From Pseudomonas sp. GOM7 (GTDB lineage Bacteria > Pseudomonadota > Gammaproteobacteria > Pseudomonadales > Pseudomonadaceae): DNA of 64,000 bases. Position numbers and translations under genes: made by a program. The DNA lies in NCBI RefSeq assembly GCF_026723825.1, contig NZ_CP113519.1, forward strand, positions 5,360,935 to 5,424,934. The letters run 5' to 3'. Below the pieces are notes generated by a model. That model was not told the DNA's origin. It was given only the letters and a program-made list of their open reading frames with translations, and did no database searches. Below, one piece after another: positions 34,616 through 42,106 of the stretch. Position 1 is the stretch's first letter, and every line of letters starts with the position of its first letter.

Positions 34616-37600
34616 TCAGCTTTCCTCGCTATCGAGCAGCAGATTCTCCAGTGCCTCGCGGTATTCGCCAGGGTTCTCCCACAGGCCACGCTGCTGGGCT
34701 TCCAGCAAACGTTCGAGGATGTCGTTGAGCGCGCCAGGGTTGTGCTGCTGGATAAAGTCGCGGGTGTCCTTGTCCAGCAAATAGGCATCGGTGAGCAGCG
34801 CGTATTGGTGGTCGTCGACCAGCTCGCTGGTGGCGTCGAAGGCGAACAGGTAGTCGATGGTCGCGGCCAGCTCGAAAGCGCCCTTGTAGCCGTGACGCTT
34901 CATGCCCGCGATCCACTTGGGATTGGCAGCACGGGCGCGCACCACGCGGTTAAGCTCTTCCTTGAGGCTGCGAATACGCGGGATATCCGGCTGACTGTTG
35001 TCGCCAAAGTAGCTGGCCACCTTGAGCCCGCGCAGGGTTTCCACCGCCGCCAGCATGCCGCCCTGGAACTGGTAGTAATCGTTGGAATCGAGGATGTCGT
35101 GCTCGCGGTTGTCCTGGTTATGCAGCACCGCCTGCATCTGCTCCAGGCGCTCGACGAAGCGCTGTCGCGCCGGCGCGCCCTCCGCGCCGCTGCCGTAGGC
35201 GTAGCCACCCCAGTTCAGATACACCTCGGCCAGATCCGCGCGGCTCTGCCATAGGCGTTCCTCGATGGCGTTCTGCACCCCGGCGCCATAAGCCCCTGGT
35301 TTGGCGCCGAACACCCGCCAGCCGGCCTGCCGGCGCGCTTCGGCTTCATCCAGGCCGCCGTCCTCGAGCGCCAGCGATTCGCGCCAGACCCGCGCCGACA
35401 GCGGGTTCATGTCTTCCGGCTCGTCCAGCTCGATCACCGCTTGCACGGCCTCGTCGAACAGGCGAATCAGGTTGCTGAAGGCATCGCGGAAGAAGCCCGA
35501 CACGCGCAGGGTGACGTCCACCCGTGGGCGACCGAGTTGTTCCAGCGGCAGCACCTCGAAACGCTCGACGCGCTGGCTGCCCGGCTGCCATACCGGGCGC
35601 ACGCCCATCAGCGCCAGCGCCTGGGCGATATCGTCGCCGCCGGTGCGCATGGTCGCCGTGCCCCATACCGACAGGCCGAGCTGGCGCAGGTGATCGCCCT
35701 CGTCCTGCAGGTGGCGCTCCAGCAGGCGATCCGCTGCCTGCACGCCGAGGCGCCAGGCAGTGGGCGTGGGCAGGTGGCGCACGTCGACAGTGAAGAAGTT
35801 GCGCCCGGTGGGCAGTACATCGAGGCGCCCGCGACTGGGCGCGCCACTCGGCCCAGCAGGCACGAAACGCCCTTGCAGCGCCGCCAGCAGGCCGCCCATT
35901 TCGGCATCGCCGCATGCATCAAGCAAGGGCGCGATATGTTCGGCCAGGCCGTCTAGGATAAGTGCCACCTCGGCGCCAAAGGCGCCGATGCGCTCACCAC
36001 CGAGACGCTGCTCGATCAGCCTTAGCGCCAGCAGTTCCAGACGCTCGCGGGTATCGCCGACGCTGCGCCACAGGCTGTTATCCACAGCCTGCAACGCCTG
36101 TGGACGCAGCCCTTCCCAAGGCTGGCCCATAGCACAATCTAGCGGATCTAGGCCCAGTTCCAGGCCACGGGCCAGCGCGCGCAGCAGGCTGGCATTGGCG
36201 CCCTGGCCATCGCCACGGGGGATGCGCAGCAGCGCCAGCAGGGTGTCACGGCGCAGTTGCCCGGCCGGCGACTCGCCGAATACGTGCAGGCCATCGCGGA
36301 TCTGCGATTCCTTGAGGTCACAGAGGTAGGCGTCGAGCTGCGGCAGCCAGCTATCGCCGTCATCGTTGAGTTGCAGGCCCAGTTCGCGGTCGAGGCTGGC
36401 CTCGCGCACCTTGGCCAGAATCTCGCCGCGCAGCTCCACGGCGCGGCGCTGGTCGAGCTGGCTGGCGTCGTAATACTCGTCGGCCAGGCGCTCCAGATCG
36501 CGCAACGGGCCGTAGCTCTCGGCACGGGTCAAAGGCGGCATCAGGTGGTCGATGATCACCGCCTGGGTGCGGCGCTTGGCCTGCGCGCCCTCGCCCGGAT
36601 CGTTGACGATAAAGGGATAGACGTTGGGCAGCGGGCCGATCAGCGCCTGCGGCCAGCAGCCTTCGGAGAGGCCGACGCTCTTGCCCGGCAGCCATTCCAG
36701 GTTGCCGTGCTTGCCGACGTGGATCAGCGCATCGGCGGCGAAGGCCGTGCGCAGCCAGGCATAGAAGGCGATATAGCCGTGCGGCGGCACCAGATCCGGG
36801 TCGTGATACACCGCCGCAGGGTCGAGCTGGTAGCCACGTGCAGGTTGGATACCAACGAAGGTCAGGCCGAAACGTAGGCCGGCAACCATCATCCGCCCGC
36901 TGCGGAACATGGGATCGTTCTGCGGCTCGCCCCAGCGCTCGCGCACGGCCTGCTGATTGGCCGGCGGCAGGCTGTGGAAAAACGCCAGGTAGTCGTCCAG
37001 TGCCAGGCTTTGCGCACAGGGACGTGAATCCAGGCCGTCGAGATCGTTGGTGACGCCACCGAGCAGGCTGTGGACAAGTGCGGTGCCGCCGTCTGGCAAG
37101 TTATCCACAGGGTACCCCTGAGCCTGCAGGGCGCGGAGGATATTCAGCGCAGCAGCCGGCGTATCCAAGCCGACGCCGTTGCCGATGCGGCCATCGCGGG
37201 TCGGGTAGTTGGCCAGGATCAAGCCTATTCGCTTCTGATCGTTGCTTTTGATCGCCAACTGGCACCAATTATGCGCCAGTTCGGCGACGTAGGCCATACC
37301 CGACTCATGCGCCTGATAGCACACCACGTCGCACTGGCTGCGTTCGCTGCGCCAGGCCAGCCCCTTGAAGCTGATGGCAGTGCCGATCAGCCGGCCATCC
37401 AATTCGGGCAATACCACGTGCATGGCCAGATCGCGCGAGCCCAGGCCCTGGGCGCTGGTCTGCCATTGCGCCTGGTTGTCCAGCGAGCAGATGGCCTGCA
37501 GTACCGGGATATCACGGCGGAACACCCGCGCCTGCGGCGCCTCGGGGTTGGACAGTGCGAAGCCGGTGGTGTTGATGATCAGTGCGGCGCAGGTTTCGTC

Positions 37601-38362
37601 CAGCCAGGCTTGTACCTGATCCAGGCAGGCCGGCTCCTTGAGGCTAGCCACGGCAATCGGCAGCGGGTTGAGGCCCTGACCAAGCAGGTGCTCGCAGAAG
37701 GTCTCGACGAAGGCGGTGTTCGCCGACTGCACATGGTTGCGGTAGAACAGCAGCGCCACAACAGGCGCAGCCGGCTGCCACTGCGCCTGCCAGTCAGCCA
37801 GCGCCGCCAGGCTACGCTGGGGGTGATAAAGACCGACACGTGGCAACGGCTGCGGCTCCTGCCAAGGGTCATCGCGGCCCAGCCAACGGCTGCCGATGCA
37901 GCGAAATAGCTGGCGGGCATTGTCCAAGCCGCCCTGGCGCAGGTACTGCCAGAGGCGCTGGCTGTCTTCTTCAGCAACGTTGCCGAGGGCATTCAGCTCC
38001 GGGTCGGGCTTGTCGTCGCCCGGCACCATGATCACCGTGGCGCCCCGCCCCCCCAGCTCCACCAGGCGCTCGACGCCATAGCGCCAATAGCTCACCCCGC
38101 CATGCACCGAGATCAGGATGACCCTGGCATGCTGCAGCACCTGTTCGACGTAGTAGTCCACCGAGGCGTTGTTGCTCAGTTGCGCCGGGCTGGCCAGGCG
38201 CAGACTGGGGTAGTCGTCCGGCAGTTGCCGGGCGGCTTCGGCCAACAGCGACAGGTGCGAATCTCCTGTGCACAGGATCACCAGTTCGGCCGGGGTCTGG
38301 CCGAGGTCGGCGATGCTGTCGGCCGGCAACTGGGCGCCGGGCTGGGTGCGCAGGAGGTGCAT
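34616..38362 (-). CDS. cobN: Cobaltochelatase subunit CobN
   Basis: 1248 residues, normal for the large chelatase subunit. The N-terminal part contains VILISVHGGVSYWRYGVERL; the core has HVGKHGNLEWLPGKSVGLSE, the most conserved CobN/BchH region, and MNPLSARVWRES; the C-terminal PKWIAGMKRHGYKGAFELAA is also diagnostic. It binds hydrogenobyrinate a,c-diamide and inserts cobalt with ATPase partners, here probably the ChlI/ChlD-like proteins. The ATG at 38362 is preceded not by a ribosome site but by a heptad repeat element, so translation may depend on coupling. Two perfect DnaA boxes (36078, 37101) lie in the coding region. Confidence 0.96.
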   Translation of the reverse strand: MHLLRTQPGAQLPADSIADLGQTPAELVILCTGDSHLSLLAEAARQLPDDYPSLRLASPAQLSNNASVDYYVEQVLQHARVILISVHGGVSYWRYGVERLVELGGRGATVIMVPGDDKPDPELNALGNVAEEDSQRLWQYLRQGGLDNARQLFRCIGSRWLGRDDPWQEPQPLPRVGLYHPQRSLAALADWQAQWQPAAPVVALLFYRNHVQSANTAFVETFCEHLLGQGLNPLPIAVASLKEPACLDQVQAWLDETCAALIINTTGFALSNPEAPQARVFRRDIPVLQAICSLDNQAQWQTSAQGLGSRDLAMHVVLPELDGRLIGTAISFKGLAWRSERSQCDVVCYQAHESGMAYVAELAHNWCQLAIKSNDQKRIGLILANYPTRDGRIGNGVGLDTPAAALNILRALQAQGYPVDNLPDGGTALVHSLLGGVTNDLDGLDSRPCAQSLALDDYLAFFHSLPPANQQAVRERWGEPQNDPMFRSGRMMVAGLRFGLTFVGIQPARGYQLDPAAVYHDPDLVPPHGYIAFYAWLRTAFAADALIHVGKHGNLEWLPGKSVGLSEGCWPQALIGPLPNVYPFIVNDPGEGAQAKRRTQAVIIDHLMPPLTRAESYGPLRDLERLADEYYDASQLDQRRAVELRGEILAKVREASLDRELGLQLNDDGDSWLPQLDAYLCDLKESQIRDGLHVFGESPAGQLRRDTLLALLRIPRGDGQGANASLLRALARGLELGLDPLDCAMGQPWEGLRPQALQAVDNSLWRSVGDTRERLELLALRLIEQRLGGERIGAFGAEVALILDGLAEHIAPLLDACGDAEMGGLLAALQGRFVPAGPSGAPSRGRLDVLPTGRNFFTVDVRHLPTPTAWRLGVQAADRLLERHLQDEGDHLRQLGLSVWGTATMRTGGDDIAQALALMGVRPVWQPGSQRVERFEVLPLEQLGRPRVDVTLRVSGFFRDAFSNLIRLFDEAVQAVIELDEPEDMNPLSARVWRESLALEDGGLDEAEARRQAGWRVFGAKPGAYGAGVQNAIEERLWQSRADLAEVYLNWGGYAYGSGAEGAPARQRFVERLEQMQAVLHNQDNREHDILDSNDYYQFQGGMLAAVETLRGLKVASYFGDNSQPDIPRIRSLKEELNRVVRARAANPKWIAGMKRHGYKGAFELAATIDYLFAFDATSELVDDHQYALLTDAYLLDKDTRDFIQQHNPGALNDILERLLEAQQRGLWENPGEYREALENLLLDSEES

Positions 38363-38365
38363 TTA

Positions 38366-38462
38366 AGCGAGCCGCAAGCTGCAAGCCGCAAGCTGCAAGT
38401 GGAAGCAAACGCTGCACGCAGTAGTGCTTACTTGCGGCTTGCAGCTCGCCACTTGCCGCTTC
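38366..38462. repeat. Composite 7-bp-period inverted element, copy A
   Basis: Left arm, four heptads of the form GCAAGCT/GCAAGCC (38371-38400); right arm, heptads of the form CTTGCGG/CTTGCAG (38428-38460); spacer about 28 bp. The arms are complementary, so the RNA folds into a long hairpin. It fills the whole gap between the cobW stop and the cobN start. Copies B and C are at 44784 and 45522. Confidence 0.8.
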
Positions 38463-38463
38463 A

Positions 38464-39510
38464 TCAAACCGCCGCCTTCAGCTCGGCCTCGATGGCCGCG
38501 CGGTCGAGCTGCTGGCCGATCACCACCAGGCGGCTCAAGCGTGGCTCGTCGGCCTGCCAGGCACGGTCGAAATGGCGGTCGAAGCGCTGACCGACACCCT
38601 GCACCAGCAGGCGCATGGGTTTGCCGGGGATCGCTGCGAAGCCTTTCACCCGCAGAATGCCGTATTTCGCCACTGCGTCCTTCAGCGCAGCCAACAGGCG
38701 TGCCTCCTCGGCTTCCGGTAGTTCCACGTGGAACGAGTCGAATTCCTCATGATCGTGGTCTTCGTCTTCATCGTCGTGGTGGGTGCGGCGGTTGTCGATA
38801 TGCAGCTCGGTTTCGCTGTTCAGGCCCAGCAGCACGCTGATCGGCAGATCACCACCATGCGCCTCGATCACCTTCACCGCTGGCGGCAGCTCCTCGGCCA
38901 CCTCGGCGCGCACGGCAGCCAGTGCCTCGGCATCGATCAGATCGGCCTTGTTGAGAATCACCAGGTCGGCGCTGGCCAGTTGGTCGGCGAACAGTTCGTG
39001 CAGCGGCGACTCATGGTCGAGGTTGGGGTCGAGCTTGCGCTGCTCGTCCACCTGATCGGGGAAGGCAGCGAAGGTACCGGCGGCAACGGCCGGGCTGTCG
39101 ACCACGGTGATCACCGCATCGACCGTGCAAGCATTGCGGATTTCCGGCCAGTTGAAGGCCTGCACCAGCGGTTTTGGCAGGGCCAGGCCGCTAGTCTCGA
39201 TGAGGATATGGTCGAGGTCGCCACGGCGCGCCACCAGCTCGCGCATCACCGGGAAGAACTCTTCCTGCACGGTGCAGCACAGGCAACCGTTGGCCAGCTC
39301 GAAGACGCGGCCGTTGGCCTCTTCCTCGCTGCAGCCGATGGAGCACTGCTTGAGGATCTCGCCATCGATGCCCAGCTCGCCGAACTCATTGACGATAACC
39401 GCGATGCGGCGGCCGCCGGCATTGGCCAGCAGGTGGCGCAGCAGGGTGGTCTTACCGGCACCGAGAAATCCGGTGACGATGGTGACGGGCAGTTTGGCGA
39501 GGGTTTTCAT
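38464..39510 (-). CDS. cobW: CobW G3E-family metallochaperone GTPase
   Basis: 348 residues from ATG 39510. Walker A is GFLGAGKTTLL; the metal motif is GCLCCTVQEEF; NKADL gives guanine specificity. A His/Asp/Glu-rich insert (HHDDEDEDHDHEEFDSFH) follows at about 255-272. The family delivers metal in a GTP-dependent way, and the cobW-cobN order behind a riboswitch fits cobalt delivery to the chelatase. A parS-like palindrome is embedded at 38720-38735. The stop is directly followed by a heptad repeat. Confidence 0.96.
   Translation of the reverse strand: MKTLAKLPVTIVTGFLGAGKTTLLRHLLANAGGRRIAVIVNEFGELGIDGEILKQCSIGCSEEEANGRVFELANGCLCCTVQEEFFPVMRELVARRGDLDHILIETSGLALPKPLVQAFNWPEIRNACTVDAVITVVDSPAVAAGTFAAFPDQVDEQRKLDPNLDHESPLHELFADQLASADLVILNKADLIDAEALAAVRAEVAEELPPAVKVIEAHGGDLPISVLLGLNSETELHIDNRRTHHDDEDEDHDHEEFDSFHVELPEAEEARLLAALKDAVAKYGILRVKGFAAIPGKPMRLLVQGVGQRFDRHFDRAWQADEPRLSRLVVIGQQLDRAAIEAELKAAV
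38720..38735. promoter_or_regulatory. parS-like ParB binding site inside cobW
   Basis: AGTTCCACGTGGAACG: the inner 14 bases GTTCCACGTGGAAC form a perfect palindrome matching the centre of the parS consensus TGTTCCACGTGGAACA, with mismatches only at the two outermost bases. It lies about 25 kb from oriC and 16 kb from parAB. Pseudomonads carry several parS sites near oriC, and inner-core sites are functional there. Confidence 0.75.
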
Positions 39511-39618
39511 GAAGGATCCCGTGGCGTCGATAAGTTCGGCGGACGGGTACGCGCAGGCGGGCACGCAGGAGCGTGCTGGCCGCATCGGATCACCCCGTCC
39601 GAGCAGATGGCTGGTCAG

Positions 39619-39786
39619 TCGAGGCAGGTCTCCTGGCTCACGGCTTGCGCGGCGCGCATCCCTTCACCTTCCCGCCGGTTGGCAGTGGTCTAACGAAGGG
39701 CATAACCGTTCACAGTTGCGGGGGCAGCCAGGGCATCGACCCTGCTCCCTCTTAGCTCCCCGACCGCTGGCCGGGAAGAACCTCGA
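39619..39786 (-). ncRNA. Cobalamin riboswitch upstream of cobW-cobN
   Basis: P1 pairs TCGAGG (minus strand 39786-39781) with CCTCGA (39624-39619). In between, read on the minus strand, are GAGGGAGCAGGG, GGCTGCCCCCGCAACTGT, CCACTGCC, GGGAAGGTG and CAGGAGACCTGCC, the AdoCbl riboswitch elements. It should repress cobW, cobN and perhaps the genes beyond. It is divergent from cobE, and the 39511-39877 gap holds nothing else. Confidence 0.95.
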
Positions 39787-39877
39787 AAACAAGAAGGCTA
39801 CGCAGGCCGCGACGGCCGGTCAATCGCGGTTGACCATCCGCAGGTGCCATGATGAGCTACGCCACCGCTCAAACCAA

Positions 39878-40321
39878 ATGCCGCTCATGTTGCCAACCGC
39901 TGATCGCTCATCCACCTCACCGATACAGGTCGTCGCTGGATTGGGGTGTCGCCGTGGCTGTAGCCTGGACGAGCTACTCGACCTGCTTATCCACAGCCTG
40001 GCTCGGCATGGACTGACGGCGGACAACCTGGCGGGCCTGGCCAGCATCGCCCACAAGCGCGACGAAGCCGGCCTGCACGCCCTGGCTGAACACCTGGGAC
40101 TTGAGCTGTCTTTCTTCTCGCCCGAGCAACTAAGCGCCTACCTGGCAAAGACAGGCGGCAACCCCCTCAGCCAAGCCACCACTGGCAGCCCAGCCGTAGC
40201 CGAGCCCTGCGCACTGGCGTTGGCAGCGCGCATGGGCATATCGCCCTGCCAGCTCGGCGAGAAAACCCGCAGCGCCAGCGCCACCTGTGCGCTGGCCACC
40301 TTCACCGATACGAGCATCTAG
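39878..40321 (+). CDS. cobE: CobE (stand-alone CbiG C-terminal domain)
   Basis: 147 residues from ATG 39878; a second Met three codons later is possible. VVAGLGCRRGCSLDELLDLL is the CobE/CbiG-C signature, and SLAGLASIAHKRDEAGL-like sequence follows (ASIAHKRDEAGL). CobE is required for aerobic cobalamin synthesis in pseudomonads, but its reaction is not settled. A perfect DnaA box sits in the reading frame (39987). It is followed two bases later by the GTG of the nuclease-like gene, so the pair is probably co-translated. Confidence 0.9.
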   Translation: MPLMLPTADRSSTSPIQVVAGLGCRRGCSLDELLDLLIHSLARHGLTADNLAGLASIAHKRDEAGLHALAEHLGLELSFFSPEQLSAYLAKTGGNPLSQATTGSPAVAEPCALALAARMGISPCQLGEKTRSASATCALATFTDTSI

Positions 40322-40323
40322 CT

Positions 40324-40869
40324 GTGGACTACTTCGAGAACGTGATCAAGACCTTGCTTGAGGGCGAAGGATATTGGGTGCGCCAATCCTTCAAGGTCAA
40401 TCTCACCAAGGAAGAGAAAAGGGAAGTTGGCAAACACTCTATCCCTCGCCCCGAAATCGATCTACTGGCTTACAAGCCAAACGAAAACAGGTTGCTGGCC
40501 TTTGAAGCAAAGTCCTTTCTGGACTCGCCCGGCGTCAGGCTCTCATGCCTCAGCGAAAGCCATGATGTTCCTGAGGGCAAATACAAGTTATTTACCTGCG
40601 AGAATTACAGAAAGATCGTTTTTCAACGACTCAAGCAAGACCTGATTGACTGCGGAATGGGTAATGCCAGCACCGAGATCGTTTTAGGGCTTGCTGCCGG
40701 CAAGGTCTATCAGTCGAAGAACTCCGAAATCAAAGAACTGTTTTCCCGCAACGGCTGGCTGTTCTGGTCACCGGAGGACATCCGTAACAAAGTGATCGAT
40801 CTCGCTAAGCGCGGCTACGAAAACGAGCCAGCCATCATCACTGCCAAAATTCTGATGCGCCAACCGTGA
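40324..40869 (+). CDS. Orphan PD-(D/E)XK-type nuclease-like protein
   Basis: 181 residues from GTG 40324, two bases after the cobE stop. Around RPEIDLLAY (Asp46) and LLAFEAKSF (Glu61-X-Lys63) it has the spacing D-X14-E-X-K of PD-(D/E)XK nucleases, with an N-terminal acidic helix (DYFENVIKTLLEGEG). No methyltransferase or toxin partner is nearby. Base composition and codon use are clearly less GC-rich than in the cob genes on both sides, which suggests acquisition. Product function (repair, restriction relic or other) is unknown, and the nuclease reading rests on motif spacing alone. Confidence 0.68.
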   Translation: MDYFENVIKTLLEGEGYWVRQSFKVNLTKEEKREVGKHSIPRPEIDLLAYKPNENRLLAFEAKSFLDSPGVRLSCLSESHDVPEGKYKLFTCENYRKIVFQRLKQDLIDCGMGNASTEIVLGLAAGKVYQSKNSEIKELFSRNGWLFWSPEDIRNKVIDLAKRGYENEPAIITAKILMRQP

Positions 40870-40897
40870 AAAGCCATGAACTCCTTGAGCACAATAC

Positions 40898-41653
40898 ATG
40901 ACCGTCTACTTTATCGGCGCCGGCCCCGGCGACCCCGAGCTGATCACCGTCAAGGGCCAGCGGCTTATCCACAAATGCCCAGTCATCCTCTATGCAGGGT
41001 CGCTGGTTCCCGAAGCCGTGTTACAGGGCCACAGCGCCGAACAGGTGGTGAACACCGCCGAACTGAATCTGGGCGAGATCATCACACTACTGCATGAGGC
41101 CCATAAGCGCGGCCAGGACGTCGCCCGCGTGCACTCCGGCGACCCGTCGCTGTACGGCGCCATAGGCGAGCAGATTCGCGAACTGCGTGCGCTGGGTATT
41201 CCCTTCGAGATCATCCCCGGCGTCACCGCCACCGCCGCCTGTGCGGCGCTGCTGGAATCAGAGCTGACCCTGCCCGGCATCGCCCAGACCGTGATCCTCA
41301 CCCGCTACGGCACCACCTCGCCCATGCCCCAGGGCGAGCAATTGCAGGATCTGGCCCAGCACCGCGCGACCCTGGCCATCCACCTGGGGGTGCGCCATCT
41401 GCCGGCCATAGTCGACGAACTGCTGCCGCACTATGGCGCCGACTGCCCCATCGCGGTTATCCACAGGGCGAGCTGGCCGGATCAGGACTGGGTGTTGGGC
41501 ACACTCGCCGATATCGAGGAAAAGGTCGCCGCCAAGGACTTTCGCCGCACGGCGTTGATCCTGGTCGGGCGCGTGCTGGATCCAGGTGCCTTCGCGGAAT
41601 CTGCACTGTATGACGCAGCGCATCGGCACCTCTACCGTCCCGGCACTGATTGA
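40898..41653 (+). CDS. cobM: Precorrin-4 C11-methyltransferase
   Basis: 251 residues, usual length. YFIGAGPGDPELITVKGQRL at the start and VHSGDPSLYGAIGEQIREL are the tetrapyrrole-methylase signatures; ILTRYGTTSPMPQGEQL is specific for CobM/CbiF. It methylates C11 to give precorrin-5. It starts 28 bp after the orphan gene. Two perfect DnaA boxes (40975, 41457) lie inside. An imperfect hairpin (CTGAAAACCTT/AAGGCTTTCAG, 41680-41708) follows and may end transcription. Confidence 0.96.
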   Translation: MTVYFIGAGPGDPELITVKGQRLIHKCPVILYAGSLVPEAVLQGHSAEQVVNTAELNLGEIITLLHEAHKRGQDVARVHSGDPSLYGAIGEQIRELRALGIPFEIIPGVTATAACAALLESELTLPGIAQTVILTRYGTTSPMPQGEQLQDLAQHRATLAIHLGVRHLPAIVDELLPHYGADCPIAVIHRASWPDQDWVLGTLADIEEKVAAKDFRRTALILVGRVLDPGAFAESALYDAAHRHLYRPGTD

Positions 41654-41712
41654 ACCTTGGCGAGAAACCGCACAAAGCGCTGAAAACCTTTAATGGCAAG
41701 GCTTTCAGAACT

Positions 41713-41845
41713 TTATCAACAGGATAGGAAGCGACTTATCCAAGAACCCTGTGGATATTGGACAAGCCGGCGATCACTTTCTGTACAACTGGCTGTAAAG
41801 CCCTATTTGCAAGGGCTTCAGCCAACTGTCACGATGATATCCACA
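41713..41845. other. DnaA-box-like cluster between cobM and the glmS-linked gene
   Basis: Four near-matches to TTATCCACA: TTATCAACA 41713, TTATCCAAG 41736, TGTGGATAT 41750 and ATATCCACA 41837, each differing by one or two bases, within 133 bp. A hairpin AAGCCC/GGGCTT (near 41802) lies between them. No gene is seen in 41654-41875. Confidence 0.45.
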
Positions 41846-41875
41846 GCTTGATCCACGCCAACTGTGAGCAACTGC

Positions 41876-42106
41876 TCAGAGCTGTACTTCCACCCGCTTG
41901 ATACCCAAGCCGCGCAGCTCGACCATCAACGCATCCAGACTGGTGAAGGTCTGCACCTGCTCGGCATCATCCACAAGAAAGAAACTGCGCCCGGCATCCT
42001 TGTTGAAGAACACGATCCATTCGCTGATATTGGCCGGGTTGACCATGACCTGGGTGTGGAACACCACGCCATCGGCCAACCGCTTGATTACGTCTTCGCG
42101 CTTCAC
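41876..42106 (-). CDS. Small conserved protein coupled to glmS
   Basis: 76 residues. Its ATG overlaps the glmS stop by four bases, so it is translated with GlmS. The sequence (MVNPANISEWIVFFNKDAGR, SFFLVDDAEQ) suggests a small alpha/beta fold without signal or membrane segment. I do not recognise a functional family. The overlap argues that it is a real gene; a regulatory role in amino-sugar metabolism would be a guess. Confidence 0.75.
   Translation of the reverse strand: MKREDVIKRLADGVVFHTQVMVNPANISEWIVFFNKDAGRSFFLVDDAEQVQTFTSLDALMVELRGLGIKRVEVQL

Noticed and set aside
40324..40869. Restriction-modification system
   Set aside because: No methyltransferase or specificity gene nearby; only a nuclease-like motif is present.
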